Program-made: the position numbers and the translations under genes
Part shown: in pieces, positions 1 to 9,050 of the stretch
Position numbering within the stretch: position 1 is the first letter of the stretch
How the letters are laid out: each line of letters begins with the position of its first letter
Source: an uncultured Granulosicoccaceae bacterium
Lineage (GTDB): Bacteria; Pseudomonadota; Gammaproteobacteria; Granulosicoccales; Granulosicoccaceae
Assembly: GCA_938035525.1 (NCBI GenBank)
Contig: CALHOI010000040.1
Location: 1 to 62,832, forward strand
DNA: 62,832 nucleotides
Direction: 5' to 3'
The notes under the pieces: generated by a model
Databases searched by the model: none
What the model was told of the DNA's origin: nothing
Seen by the model: the letters and a program-made list of their open reading frames with translations, nothing else

Positions 1-1770
1 TCGACGTTGCCTTCAACGCTGTCATCAATGCCATCACCATCGGCATCGGTGTCTTGATAGTCTGGTATGCCATCACCGTCTGTGTCTGGTGCATGCTCGA
101 TTGAATCATCAATGCCGTCACCATCGGAATCCTGATCAAGATAATCAAGGATGCCATCGCCGTCTGTATCGACTGGCGTGGCAGGTGCTGCGCCTGCTTC
201 AACAGAATCAGGGATGCCATCACCGTCTGAATCGTTATCAAGGTAGTCAGGTACGCCATCACCATCAGCATCACCGGCCAGCTCTAAGCTATCAGGGATA
301 CCGTCACCGTCGGAGTCGGTATCGAGGTAATCAGGCACGCCATCGCCATCGGAATCACCCGCCTGTTCCAGGCTGTCAGGGATACCATCGCTATCGGAAT
401 CCTGATCAAGGTAATCAGGTGTGCCGTCGGCGTCAGTGTCAACTGGCATGCCAGGGTTAGCACCAGCTTCTATCGCGTCACTGATGCCATCGCCGTCTGA
501 ATCGGTATCCAGGTAATCCGGGACACCATCGCCATCAGTATCTCCTGTGCCTTCAAGGCCATCAGGGATACCATCGTTATCAGAATCAACTTCTAAAAAG
601 TCAGCAACACCATCGCCATCGCTATCGACGTTACCTTCCACGCTGTCATCAATACCGTCGCCGTCAGCATCGGTGTCTTGGTAATCAGCAATACCATCAC
701 CGTCTGTGTCTGGTGCTTGCTCGATTGAATCATTAATGCCATCACCATCAGAATCCTGATCCAAGTAATCAAGAATGCCATCGCCGTCTGTATCGACTGG
801 CGTGGCAGGTGCTGCACCCGCTTCGACAGAATCAGGGATGCCATCACCGTCTGAATCGTTATCAAGGTAGTCAGGTACGCCATCACCGTCAGCATCACCG
901 GCCAGCTCTAAGCTATCAGGGATACCATCACCATCTGAGTCGTCATCGAGGTAATCAGGCACGCCATCGCCATCTGAATCACCCGCTTGTTCCAGGCTGT
1001 CAGGGATACCATCGCCGTCGGAATCCTGATCAAGGTAATCAGGTGTGCCGTCGGCGTCGGTGTCAACATTACCTTCGACTGAATCAGGAATGCCGTCACC
1101 GTCTGAGTCCGCATCCTGGAAGTCCGGCACACCATCACTGTCGGTATCACCCGTACCTTCAAGGCTATCAGGGATGCCGTCATTATCAGAATCAACTTCT
1201 AAAAAATCAGCAACACCATCACCATCACTATCAACGTTGCCTTCTACACTGTCGTCAATGCCATCGCCGTCAGCGTCGGTGTCTTGATAGTCTGGTATGC
1301 CATCACCGTCTGTGTCTGGTGCATGCTCGATTGAATCATTAATGCCATCACCATCGGAATCCTGATCAAGATAATCGAGGATGCCATCACCGTCTGTATC
1401 GACTGGCGTGGCAGGTGCTGCACCTGCTTCGACAGCATCAGGGATGCCGTCACCGTCGGAATCGTTATCCAGGTAATCAGGTGTACCATCGCCATCAGAA
1501 TCAACGGCCAGCTCTAAGCTATCGGGGATACCATCATTGTCACTGTCAAGATCGTGAATATCCGGTACGCCATCGCCATCTGTATCGGCAGCTGGTAGCG
1601 GCGTTGCGGCCAAATTGTCATCCAGCCCATCATTATTGTTATCAATAAAGCCATCGACCAGACCATCGCCATCCGCATCAACACCGCCTGCTTCAATAAT
1701 GTCGGGTATGCCGTCGTTGTCGGAATCCAGATCACAGATATCGAGAACGCCATCACCATCAGTGTCGGTC
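1..1770 (-). repeat. Nested tandem repeat array encoding TSP3 calcium-binding units
   Basis: The small unit is roughly 36-39 bp (12-13 residues, DxDxDGxxD). The small units are arranged in a larger unit of about 600 bp. The marker GACTGGCGTGGCAGGTGCTG recurs at 171, 795 and 1401, giving spacings of 624 and 606 bp. Blocks between markers repeat in the same order (LDYLDQDSDGDGI, then an EHAPD/EQAPD block, a VEGNVD block, a LEVDSDNDGIPD block). Differences are mostly third-position changes, so the copies were made by duplication and then drifted. Confidence 0.9.
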
Positions 1771-2735
1771 AGTGTTGCTCCAAATCGCCCGTAAGCAGCA
1801 AAACCTACTGCACCAATGACACCAGAATCTTCGAGTACAAATCGAACTGTGTTAACACCAGTTTGCAGAACGCTTCTATCCAACGGAGTTTTTATGATCG
1901 CAGTCGGATCGATATACCATGCCACATTGGTGCTGCTACCCGGCTGAGTAACATCGGTAACCAATGTTCCGTTAACATAAATTTCTATTAACCCGGCGTC
2001 GGCATATTCGCGATGCTCAAGGAAGAAATCACCGTATTGCGCTGCATCGTCAACGGTAAAAGTCGTGGTGAATTCCAGGTGAAGCACATCTGCCTCAAAA
2101 CTCAGTATTTCGGGGCTGTCTGTGTTGGCAATATAATCTAAGCCATTGTCTGGATCGGTTCTGGTAGCGGGATAATCACCCACTACGTTTGAGGAGGTGA
2201 ATAAGACTTTATTGCCTGCAAAATCGGGATAAGCATCATCGATAGTGAAATTGGCCGTGTTGTATCCGGGTGGAAAAAAAGTTGCGGCCGAGCCTTCCAG
2301 ATAATGCAAAGCATTTGGATAAGTCACCAATGCAATGGGTTGTTTGGCAGTGTTATTGCCATTCAATTGCATGTAACTGCTGGACGCATCCAAGACAAAC
2401 GTGCCAATTTCTGCATTCGACGTCGAGTACGAATTTTCATCGGTGTTGGTCGTTGTTCCAGCAGCTGTGAAAAATACCGGCATACCACCCTGAATTTCAA
2501 AGCTATCGGGCACACCGTCATTATCACTGTCCAGGTCTATCTCATCCGGTACACCGTCATTGTCCTTACCGGCAATGGCTGCTGAACTGTGAGCCATCGT
2601 AAGCAGCAGAGCAAGCAAAAACCGTTTAGATTTTATAAGGGAGCTTTTCCTTTGTCTGGCTTCTTTAACGTTTAGCTGACGACCAAACGATTCCACGCGC
2701 TGATTCACAAGTTTGTACTTAACAATGAATTTCAT
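1..2735 (-). CDS. Secreted thrombospondin type 3 repeat protein, C-terminus beyond window
   Basis: The frame is open from an ATG at 2733-2735 to the left edge (about 911 codons), so the C-terminus is missing. The N-terminus has a long basic region, then a hydrophobic stretch (FLLALLLTMAHSSAAIAG) that looks like a signal peptide with an extended n-region. Two TSP3-like aspartate repeats follow directly (DNDGVPDEIDLDSDNDGVPD). Next comes a non-repetitive region of about 240 residues (roughly 2480 down to 1790), perhaps a beta-sandwich or binding domain. From about 1770 to base 1 the protein is an unbroken array of DSDGDGIPDSxE and DTDGDGxPDYLD units. Such repeats bind calcium through the Asp side chains and form extended wires in large cell-surface or biofilm proteins. 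The function of this protein is not known. The C-terminal anchor or secretion signal, if any, is outside the window. The family assignment is firm. Confidence 0.9.
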   Translation of the reverse strand, partial: MKFIVKYKLVNQRVESFGRQLNVKEARQRKSSLIKSKRFLLALLLTMAHSSAAIAGKDNDGVPDEIDLDSDNDGVPDSFEIQGGMPVFFTAAGTTTNTDENSYSTSNAEIGTFVLDASSSYMQLNGNNTAKQPIALVTYPNALHYLEGSAATFFPPGYNTANFTIDDAYPDFAGNKVLFTSSNVVGDYPATRTDPDNGLDYIANTDSPEILSFEADVLHLEFTTTFTVDDAAQYGDFFLEHREYADAGLIEIYVNGTLVTDVTQPGSSTNVAWYIDPTAIIKTPLDRSVLQTGVNTVRFVLEDSGVIGAVGFAAYGRFGATLTDTDGDGVLDICDLDSDNDGIPDIIEAGGVDADGDGLVDGFIDNNNDGLDDNLAATPLPAADTDGDGVPDIHDLDSDNDGIPDSLELAVDSDGDGTPDYLDNDSDGDGIPDAVEAGAAPATPVDTDGDGILDYLDQDSDGDGINDSIEHAPDTDGDGIPDYQDTDADGDGIDDSVEGNVDSDGDGVADFLEVDSDNDGIPDSLEGTGDTDSDGVPDFQDADSDGDGIPDSVEGNVDTDADGTPDYLDQDSDGDGIPDSLEQAGDSDGDGVPDYLDDDSDGDGIPDSLELAGDADGDGVPDYLDNDSDGDGIPDSVEAGAAPATPVDTDGDGILDYLDQDSDGDGINDSIEQAPDTDGDGIADYQDTDADGDGIDDSVEGNVDSDGDGVADFLEVDSDNDGIPDGLEGTGDTDGDGVPDYLDTDSDGDGISDAIEAGANPGMPVDTDADGTPDYLDQDSDSDGIPDSLEQAGDSDGDGVPDYLDTDSDGDGIPDSLELAGDADGDGVPDYLDNDSDGDGIPDSVEAGAAPATPVDTDGDGILDYLDQDSDGDGIDDSIEHAPDTDGDGIPDYQDTDADGDGIDDSVEGNV

Positions 2736-3343
2736 ACTGGACTCAAGTTTTTATGTAAAAGTCACACTTCTTGGCTGGTGTTATCACTGACGGACGAACA
2801 GGATTGATAACCCCCAACACTGTGTGTCGGATAGATAATCTGCCGAATCAGCCAGGCCTCAAACTGATTTTCTGCAAACGCTTAGGCAAAAATTACGGCT
2901 CAATCAAACCCGCCATGTCTTTCGAGCGGCGTCGGGCAGTATTTCTGAAGTTATTGATGCGTCTATATGTTACTCACCGGGCCGAAACTGCTTTGTGAGC
3001 CTCCAATGCCTTACAAGTGAATCATTGACAGGACTAGAGCAAGCGCTGCCGGGGGCCTACAGCCGCTGGGAACGCCAATACGGTATGGATATCGCTAGAC
3101 AGTGCCGAACAGCCAACACGTAAGTTAGTTTTCATATCCACGAATGTAATTAGTCGCAAACGATAGTCGCGAAGGACAGTTCTGAGCAGAGAGTATGTGC
3201 CACCAAGCTCACGGAGGAGCCGGTACATGATGCGTGGGACAAACGTATCGGATGTTATGTGTTGTCGAACCAGATCGATACTGACAACAGCACTGCTCAG
3301 GCTGATTAAGGGATCAGCCCGACTTGCTTTAGGAGCACTGAAT
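2736..3343. other. Intergenic region without a recognised gene
   Basis: About 600 bases lie between the divergently placed start of the TSP3 protein and the end of iolJ. Short open frames at 2771-2998 (plus, 75 codons) and 3034-3228 (minus, 64 codons) have no recognisable motif, and I do not call them. The left part must hold the promoter of the TSP3 gene. I saw no clear terminator for iolJ. Confidence 0.4.
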
Positions 3344-4180
3344 CTAGTTTAGCTTACCACCAAACGCTTTGAGTACGATTTGCGTGCATTGAGTCAATGG
3401 CTCGATAGTGTCTTTTAAAATGACATTACGATCAAATCGTTCAGTGTCGCTGTTAACCGAAGTTCGTAATGCATGACCAAACGCCATCCGCAGCTCTGTA
3501 CCGATATTAAACTTACACACATTAGACTCTTTTGCCAGCATGGTTCTTTGTGCCGTGGGTACGCCTGAACCGCCATGAATAACCAAAGGCACAGATGTCA
3601 ACGCCTCAATTGCGCGTATGCGCTCAACATCCAAACCACTGCCGTCATTTTGTTGCAGGTGTACATTGCCGACTGAGATAGCCATGGCATCAACGCCAGT
3701 CTGCGTTGCAAATTGTTTTGCCTCAATGGGGTCTGTGCCATTGGATGCTTCTCCACCATCGTAGCCAACAAAACCGATTTCACCTTCGCACGACACTCCC
3801 GCAGCATGGGCAAGCGCGACGATCTCGGCGGTTTCATCGACGTTTTGCTGTAATGGCTTTCTGGAACCATCAAACATGACTGAGCTAAAACCCGAATCTA
3901 TGGCGATCTTGCAGTCTTCGATCGAATAGCCGTGATCAAGGTGTGCCACAACCGGCACACTGGCCTGCTCTGCCAGGTACCTGAACATGGTGCCCAGTAT
4001 GGGTAATGGAGTGTGCTCGCGACACCCCGGGCCTGCCTGTAGGATAACGGGGCACTGCTCAGCCTCGGCAGCCGCAACATAAGCACACATATCCTCCCAC
4101 CCTAAACAAACCAGGCCAGCAACGGCGTGACTATTTTTTAAAGCGGGCTGCAATACTTCTGATAGTGTTGCGATGGTCAT
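3344..4180 (-). CDS. iolJ: Class II aldolase, probable 6-phospho-5-dehydro-2-deoxy-D-gluconate aldolase
   Basis: This 278-residue protein belongs to the zinc-dependent class II fructose-bisphosphate aldolase family. The sequence shows HLDHG (metal-binding histidine), GEIGFVG, SVGNVH and a phosphate-binding HGGSGVP loop, in the usual order and at normal length. In inositol breakdown, IolJ splits phosphorylated 2-deoxy-5-keto-gluconate into dihydroxyacetone phosphate and malonate semialdehyde. The ATG overlaps the iolB stop by four bases (ATGA), so the two are translationally coupled. It is the last gene of the minus-strand iolD-iolC-iolB-iolJ run. By sequence alone it could be a fructose-1,6-bisphosphate or tagatose aldolase; the operon decides for IolJ. 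Confidence 0.85.
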   Translation of the reverse strand: MTIATLSEVLQPALKNSHAVAGLVCLGWEDMCAYVAAAEAEQCPVILQAGPGCREHTPLPILGTMFRYLAEQASVPVVAHLDHGYSIEDCKIAIDSGFSSVMFDGSRKPLQQNVDETAEIVALAHAAGVSCEGEIGFVGYDGGEASNGTDPIEAKQFATQTGVDAMAISVGNVHLQQNDGSGLDVERIRAIEALTSVPLVIHGGSGVPTAQRTMLAKESNVCKFNIGTELRMAFGHALRTSVNSDTERFDRNVILKDTIEPLTQCTQIVLKAFGGKLN

Positions 4181-5019
4181 TTGAACTTGGCAATCATGTC
4201 TTTGATGCCAGGAATGGTTTCAATTTGATACGCATGTGTCGGTTGAAAATACTGCACCAGGGAACGTTGCGTTAATCCTCCCAGAATAGTGAAGTAATAC
4301 ATTTCGTAGCCAGGCAATACTGCGCATGGGTGGTAGCCATTATCCAGGCAAATAGTAGAACCATCCACTATGTGGTAAGCGTCACCCGGTTCGTTATCGA
4401 CTCGCTGCAGCATCTGCACACCCGAACCATGATTGGGCTTGAACCTGAAGTTATAGGTTTCATCGTGACGGGTTTCATCTGGCAATCGATTAGTATCGTG
4501 TTTGTGTGATGGAAAACCAGACCAACCGCCCTGGCCAACAGTAAACAACTCGCTGACCAGCAGACGCCCCACTTTATCGTGTTGCTTCTGTCCTAATATG
4601 TGTTTAATTTTACGGTGCGTTTTGGTGTCGTCAGAGCCGTACTGCACCAAGTCGAGACCATCAGCACGAACATCAAAAGGCTCTAACACTTTGTCATATT
4701 TAGCCCCGGCAACAAACACTTCAGCGTTGTCTGACTGACATACCATAGTGACCTTGGCACCCACTGGCACATAGACGCCTTCGGGCTCACCGTCCCACAC
4801 ATCTTCACCACGATTTCCTAATGCATTAAATGCCACGCCCTCGACTTCAATATCGACCGTTCCCGTAGCAGGCACAATACAGGTCTCGTAGCCCGGCACT
4901 TGATATTCGAACGCCTGGGATTTTTCAAGCTTAACGATATTAAAGTAGTTAAGCGGCACGGTTGCGTTGTCGATATCAACGATGGCCTGATTTTTATTGT
5001 CGTACGGAGCAATGTGCAC
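4177..5019 (-). CDS. iolB: 5-deoxy-glucuronate isomerase
   Basis: This 280-residue protein matches IolB in length and character. It converts 5-deoxy-D-glucuronate into 2-deoxy-5-keto-D-gluconate, the substrate of IolC. IolB is a two-cupin protein. The stretch SGFPSHKHDTN followed by DETYNFRFKP supplies the His/Glu pattern of the metal-binding C-terminal cupin, with GYHPC as the later histidine motif. The start begins MHIAPYDNKN. It lies 37 bases after iolC and overlaps iolJ by four bases, so it belongs to the same transcript. No missing residues are evident. The assignment is firm. Confidence 0.93.
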   Translation of the reverse strand: MHIAPYDNKNQAIVDIDNATVPLNYFNIVKLEKSQAFEYQVPGYETCIVPATGTVDIEVEGVAFNALGNRGEDVWDGEPEGVYVPVGAKVTMVCQSDNAEVFVAGAKYDKVLEPFDVRADGLDLVQYGSDDTKTHRKIKHILGQKQHDKVGRLLVSELFTVGQGGWSGFPSHKHDTNRLPDETRHDETYNFRFKPNHGSGVQMLQRVDNEPGDAYHIVDGSTICLDNGYHPCAVLPGYEMYYFTILGGLTQRSLVQYFQPTHAYQIETIPGIKDMIAKFK

Positions 5020-5056
5020 GGATTAGTTCCTTTTATACAATGAGTTAACTGTAAAA

Positions 5057-6040
5057 TTAATCTGGTGTGGTAACACCAGGATGTGCTGCAATAAAGGCGT
5101 CAAGTTCTGCCACGGTGGGCATGGCAGGAGCACAACCGACGTTTGCAACCACAATGGATGCGCAAGCAGACCCTCGCTCTACCGATTCTTGCAGCGTGCG
5201 CCCTTGAGCCATACCGGCAATAAAGCCACCCATGAAACTATCGCCTGCACCAGTTGGCTTTAAGGCATTGGCTTTGAAGATACCAGTAGAAAATTCTTCT
5301 GTTGGCGTGATGGTAATAGAACCCAGCTCACCTCTTTTATAAACAACCACGCTGGCGCTGGTGCGTGCCAGTTCGCGTGCTTTAGTCAAGCCTTTGTCGT
5401 AATCGCCTGCCATAAAGCCGAACTCAACATCGTTGCCGATGATAACGTCACACGCGGCACCAGCCCGAGAATATGTTTGCGCGGCATCGTCTGCTGATAC
5501 CCAGCTGTAGGGTCGGTAGTCCAAGTCGAAAATCAATGGCAATCCTGCCTCTTTGGCTAAATCAAATGCACGAAATGCAGCCGTTCTTGATGGTTCGGCC
5601 GCCAGCACCGTACCCGTGGTAATGATGGCGCTGAATTTTTTATAATCCACGGCGTCAACATCATCATTGTTCATTTGAAAATCAGCTGCGCCATTTCGAT
5701 AAATCACAGACTGATGATCTTCTATGCGCGACTCCACGACGGCTAAGGAGTTTCGAAACTCACCACCAACACGACGAACATGTGCTCGCTCAATGCCATA
5801 GTGATCAAGTTGATTCAGACAAAATTGACCAATAGCATCGTCTGACACACACGTAACCAGTGATGTTTTTCCTCCAAGCTTATTAATGGCCACACAGATG
5901 TTGGCTGAAGAACCACCCAAACATGAAAAGAAATTGACGGCATCAGCCGTTTTTGTGCCCGGCGGGTCTGGGTAGAAATCCATACCGGCTCGGCCGATGA
6001 CGACAAAGTGATTACCCGATAATTGCTCTTGTATGGTCAT
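5057..6040 (-). CDS. iolC: 5-dehydro-2-deoxygluconokinase (PfkB family)
   Basis: This is a ribokinase/PfkB-fold sugar kinase of 327 residues that phosphorylates 2-deoxy-5-keto-gluconate in the inositol pathway. Visible motifs are the N-terminal GRAGMDFYPDPPG typical of IolC, GGSSANICVAINKLGG (first PfkB signature) and TGAGDSFMGGF near the C-terminus, which carries the catalytic aspartate and anion hole. The frame extends upstream to 6085. I prefer the ATG at 6038-6040 (MTIQEQ) because it follows the iolD stop by five bases and avoids overlap, and the extra 15 residues look unlike the family. Confidence 0.92.
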   Translation of the reverse strand: MTIQEQLSGNHFVVIGRAGMDFYPDPPGTKTADAVNFFSCLGGSSANICVAINKLGGKTSLVTCVSDDAIGQFCLNQLDHYGIERAHVRRVGGEFRNSLAVVESRIEDHQSVIYRNGAADFQMNNDDVDAVDYKKFSAIITTGTVLAAEPSRTAAFRAFDLAKEAGLPLIFDLDYRPYSWVSADDAAQTYSRAGAACDVIIGNDVEFGFMAGDYDKGLTKARELARTSASVVVYKRGELGSITITPTEEFSTGIFKANALKPTGAGDSFMGGFIAGMAQGRTLQESVERGSACASIVVANVGCAPAMPTVAELDAFIAAHPGVTTPD

Positions 6041-6045
6041 CGGGA

Positions 6046-7926
6046 CTATACGCCTCGACGTTGCTTGGAGCGACTGGATTCCCAATCTTTATGGGCATCG
6101 ACAATTTTCTGGTTAGTCGATGTATGCGGTGTACCAACTTCCCACCAGGTATGGCCTTCGTTAGTCCAACCCTCGTATGCGTCAACCTGCATCACGATCA
6201 CGGTAGTTTTGTCGGCTTTTTTTGCATTATCAAACGCCTGCCCCAGCTCATCGGGGTTGGCAACAGTGATTGCATGCGCCCCCATGGCTTTAGCGTGCGC
6301 TTCAAAGTCAACTGCAAACGGCTCGACGGCCACCGTTGGCGTGTCCTTGATCAAATTATTGAAGCTCTCATTACCCGTGTTGTTCTGCAGCTTGTTAATT
6401 ACCGCAAACCCGCCATTATCAAGCACCACAATGATTAATTTCTTTTGCGTTAACACCGATGAATAAATATCAGAGTTCAACATCAGGTAGGAGCCATCAC
6501 CGGTAAACACAATGGTGTCTTTGTTGGCTTGTTGTTCGCTTTGCGCAATCCGCGCACCCCAGCCACCGGCGATTTCGTAACCCATACACGAAAACCCAAA
6601 CTCAACATCTACCGAGCCGATGCTCAGGGTTCGCCAGTTAGCGGTGACTTCAGCGGGCAATCCACCGGCTGCTGCCACTACGCGATCTTCCGGATCGCAA
6701 CGCTCATTAACAACACCAATGGCTTGTGCGTAGGAATTAGGGCGATTGCCATAAGCGACATTCTGAGCAACATAGCTGTCCCATTTTTTTCTTTCATCCT
6801 GTGCCAGTGCGGTCCAGCTATCAGGTGCTTGGTAGCCGGCAAGCGCCTCGTGCAAGGCATTTAAAGAGAGCTTGGCATCGGCAACCACCGGCATCGAGCG
6901 ATGCTTGCTGGCATCGTAACGGCCCACATTGAGTGATATAAACTGCGCATCTTGAGCAAAGGCTGTCCACGAGCCAGTAGTAAAGTCTTGCAGGCGCGTT
7001 CCCACTGCGACAATAACGTCGGCCTGCTCTGCAATGGCATTGGCACTGTTGGAGCCTGTAACGCCAATGGGCCCAATATTAAGTTCGTGAGTGGATAACA
7101 AATTGGCACGCCCGGCAATGGTTTCAACAACGGGAATGTGTGTTTGTTGCGAAAAGATAGTGAGTTCATCAACTGCACGGGAATATTGAACACCACCACC
7201 AGCAATAATCATGGGACGCTTGGCTGTTTTTAATAAGGCTGCGGCCTGAGCCAACTCATGCGCATCGGGGCCTATGCGTCTGATGCGATGAACCGTTTTC
7301 TCAAAGAATTTCTCTGGGTAGTCGTAAACCCAACCCTGAACATCTTGAGGTAATCCAATAAATGCCGGGCCACAGTCCGCCGGGTCTAACATGGTCGCCA
7401 ACGCATGCGGAAGTGATTGAATAATTTGCGCTGGGTGACAGATACGATCCCAATAACGGCTCACGGGCTTGAACGCATCGTTAACACCCATTGTCGGGTT
7501 ATTAAAATTTTCCATCTGTTGTAAAACAGGATCGGGTAAGCGCGTTAAAAACGTGTCACCACACAGCAGGAACAATGGCAGTCGATTAGCGTGTGCCAGC
7601 GCAGCCGACGTTAACAGATTAGAGGTACCGGGCCCGGCAGAGGCTGTACAAAACATAATGCGCTGGCGCAAATGATATTTAGCGTACCCGGCTGCGGCAA
7701 ACCCCATGCTTTGCTCGTTCTGCCCCCGATAAAGGGGCAACACGTCTTTGTGCTCGTGCAGAGCCTCACCAAGGCAAGTAACATTGCCGTGGCCAAAGAT
7801 ACCAAAACCACCGCCAAACACGCGTTGTTCCTGTCCATCAATGTCGATGTATTGATTAGCCATCCATCGCACAATGGCTTGGGCGGTGGTCATGGATTGG
7901 GTGCGTGCTCTGGAGCTCATATACAA
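6046..7926 (-). CDS. iolD: 3D-(3,5/4)-trihydroxycyclohexane-1,2-dione hydrolase
   Basis: This is a thiamine-diphosphate enzyme of 626 residues that opens the ring of the diketone made by IolE to give 5-deoxy-glucuronate. The layout is that of the acetolactate-synthase superfamily: an N-terminal Pyr domain with the catalytic glutamate region (YRGQNEQSMGFAAAGYAK), a central domain, and a C-terminal PP domain with the ThDP/Mg motif GDGSYLMLNSDIYSS ending in LDNGGFAVI. Internal starts at 7920 and 7893 (MTTAQAIVRW) are alternatives, and the last resembles the usual IolD beginning. It is the first gene of the iolDCBJ transcript. The palindromic operator at 7999-8012 lies 73 bases upstream. Confidence 0.95.
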   Translation of the reverse strand: MYMSSRARTQSMTTAQAIVRWMANQYIDIDGQEQRVFGGGFGIFGHGNVTCLGEALHEHKDVLPLYRGQNEQSMGFAAAGYAKYHLRQRIMFCTASAGPGTSNLLTSAALAHANRLPLFLLCGDTFLTRLPDPVLQQMENFNNPTMGVNDAFKPVSRYWDRICHPAQIIQSLPHALATMLDPADCGPAFIGLPQDVQGWVYDYPEKFFEKTVHRIRRIGPDAHELAQAAALLKTAKRPMIIAGGGVQYSRAVDELTIFSQQTHIPVVETIAGRANLLSTHELNIGPIGVTGSNSANAIAEQADVIVAVGTRLQDFTTGSWTAFAQDAQFISLNVGRYDASKHRSMPVVADAKLSLNALHEALAGYQAPDSWTALAQDERKKWDSYVAQNVAYGNRPNSYAQAIGVVNERCDPEDRVVAAAGGLPAEVTANWRTLSIGSVDVEFGFSCMGYEIAGGWGARIAQSEQQANKDTIVFTGDGSYLMLNSDIYSSVLTQKKLIIVVLDNGGFAVINKLQNNTGNESFNNLIKDTPTVAVEPFAVDFEAHAKAMGAHAITVANPDELGQAFDNAKKADKTTVIVMQVDAYEGWTNEGHTWWEVGTPHTSTNQKIVDAHKDWESSRSKQRRGV

Positions 7927-7998
7927 TCACCGTGGGATAAGTTGGGTCGATTACGCACAAGCGTATTGACGATGGAATATCCACGAGGATACAATAAA

Positions 7999-8012
7999 TG
8001 CAACCGGTTGCA
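7999..8012. promoter_or_regulatory. LacI-type operator in the iolD/iolE divergent promoter
   Basis: TGCAACCGGTTGCA is a perfect 14-base palindrome with the central CG typical of LacI/GalR operators. Identical copies occur at 14069-14082 and 16067-16080. A half-site (TGCAACC) lies at 8041-8047. It sits 73 bases from iolD and 104 bases from the iolE start, where it could control both directions. Confidence 0.8.
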
Positions 8013-8115
8013 AACCGATAAATTGCGCATTACGCTGGCTTGCAACCCAATCCTGCCCACCCTGATCATCGAACCGTTTTCGATGATCAAAAGACACGAC
8101 ATACAGGCATTAATC

Positions 8116-9009
8116 ATGAGCATTAGAATCGGAAACGCCCCTTGCTCATGGGGCGTAGAGTTTGCTGACGACGATCGAAACCCAAGCTGGGAAACCGTAC
8201 TAAAAGAGTGCAGCGAAGCTGGCTACAAGGGCATTGAGCTCGGCCCTGTGGGCTTCATGCCAGAGGACCCGGCACAGCTGGGTGAAGCGCTGGATAAGTA
8301 CTCACTGGAGCTTATCGGCGGCGTGGTGTTTCGTCCTTTTCATGATGCCGACCAATGGGACGATGTACTCGATGGCGCTACCCGAACCTGCAAGGCGCTG
8401 GTGGCGCATGGTGCCAAACACTTTGTGCTCATAGACTCCATTTCCCCGCGCCGGGCACCCACCGCCGGACGCGCCAGCGAAGCTGAGCAAATGGATGACG
8501 CGCAATGGAAGGCGTACCGCGATCGTATAGTGACCGTTGCAAAAATGGGCGCCGAAGAGTACGGACTGATCCCCGAGATACACCCTCATGCGGGCGGGTT
8601 CATGGATTTTGAACCTGAAGTTGAAAAACTCCTGGCTGAAGTTGACCCTGAGGTTTTAAAAATCTGTATTGACACGGGTCATTGCACTTACGCAGGTTTC
8701 GACCCCGTCGCGTTCATGAAACGTCACATGGACAGAATCACCTATGTGCATTTTAAAAATACCGATGCCAAAGTAAAAGCTGAAGCCATTGCCAATCGCA
8801 CAGGTTTTTACGACGCTTGCGGGCAAGGCATTTTTTGTCACCTTGATAAAGGTGAAGTGGACTTCCCTGCCGTGCGGCAATTGCTGCTTGACGCTAACTA
8901 CGAAGGCTGGTGCACCATCGAACAGGATTGCGACCCAACACTCGACCCTGATCCGGTCGGCGATGCAAAAATCAATCGTGAGTACCTGCAGTCGATCGGT
9001 TTTTCCTGA
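8116..9009 (+). CDS. iolE: Inosose dehydratase-type TIM-barrel protein
   Basis: This 297-residue protein is of the xylose-isomerase-like TIM-barrel family. It starts MSIRIGNAPCSWGVEFADD, the hallmark IolE beginning. Metal-site residues are visible in IPEIHPHAGG, CIDTGHCTYAG, ITYVHFKN and TIEQDCDP. IolE removes water from scyllo-inosose to give the substrate of IolD. The open frame reaches back to 7672, but that part is antisense to iolD; the ATG at 8116 fits the family and leaves a normal promoter gap. It is followed after 41 bases by the dehydrogenase gene, in the same direction. It is divergent from iolD across the shared operator region. Confidence 0.92.
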   Translation: MSIRIGNAPCSWGVEFADDDRNPSWETVLKECSEAGYKGIELGPVGFMPEDPAQLGEALDKYSLELIGGVVFRPFHDADQWDDVLDGATRTCKALVAHGAKHFVLIDSISPRRAPTAGRASEAEQMDDAQWKAYRDRIVTVAKMGAEEYGLIPEIHPHAGGFMDFEPEVEKLLAEVDPEVLKICIDTGHCTYAGFDPVAFMKRHMDRITYVHFKNTDAKVKAEAIANRTGFYDACGQGIFCHLDKGEVDFPAVRQLLLDANYEGWCTIEQDCDPTLDPDPVGDAKINREYLQSIGFS

Positions 9010-9050
9010 TTCGCGGTTTTGACGCTAACAAGACTTTTGAGATACAAGTA

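Noticed and set aside
89..1648. Plus-strand frames of 77-177 codons rich in His, Arg and Gln
   Set aside because: They are antisense to the TSP3 repeats; their odd composition comes from the repeated aspartate codons on the other strand.
593..1759. Minus-strand frames rich in Met, Ile and Thr
   Set aside because: They are shifted readings of the same TSP3 array and interrupt the long open frame that starts at 2735.
1..1770. Regular repeats that could suggest a CRISPR array
   Set aside because: The units are coding, lack unique spacers and vary mainly at third codon positions.
2771..2998. 75-codon plus-strand frame in the iolJ/TSP3 gap
   Set aside because: No recognisable motif or hydrophobic pattern; it may be chance in a 600-base gap.
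3034..3228. 64-codon minus-strand frame in the iolJ/TSP3 gap
   Set aside because: No motif, no clear ribosome site and no operon partner.
7672..8115. N-terminal extension of the iolE frame
   Set aside because: It is antisense to iolD and contains the operator; the family start MSIRIGNAPCSWG is at 8116.
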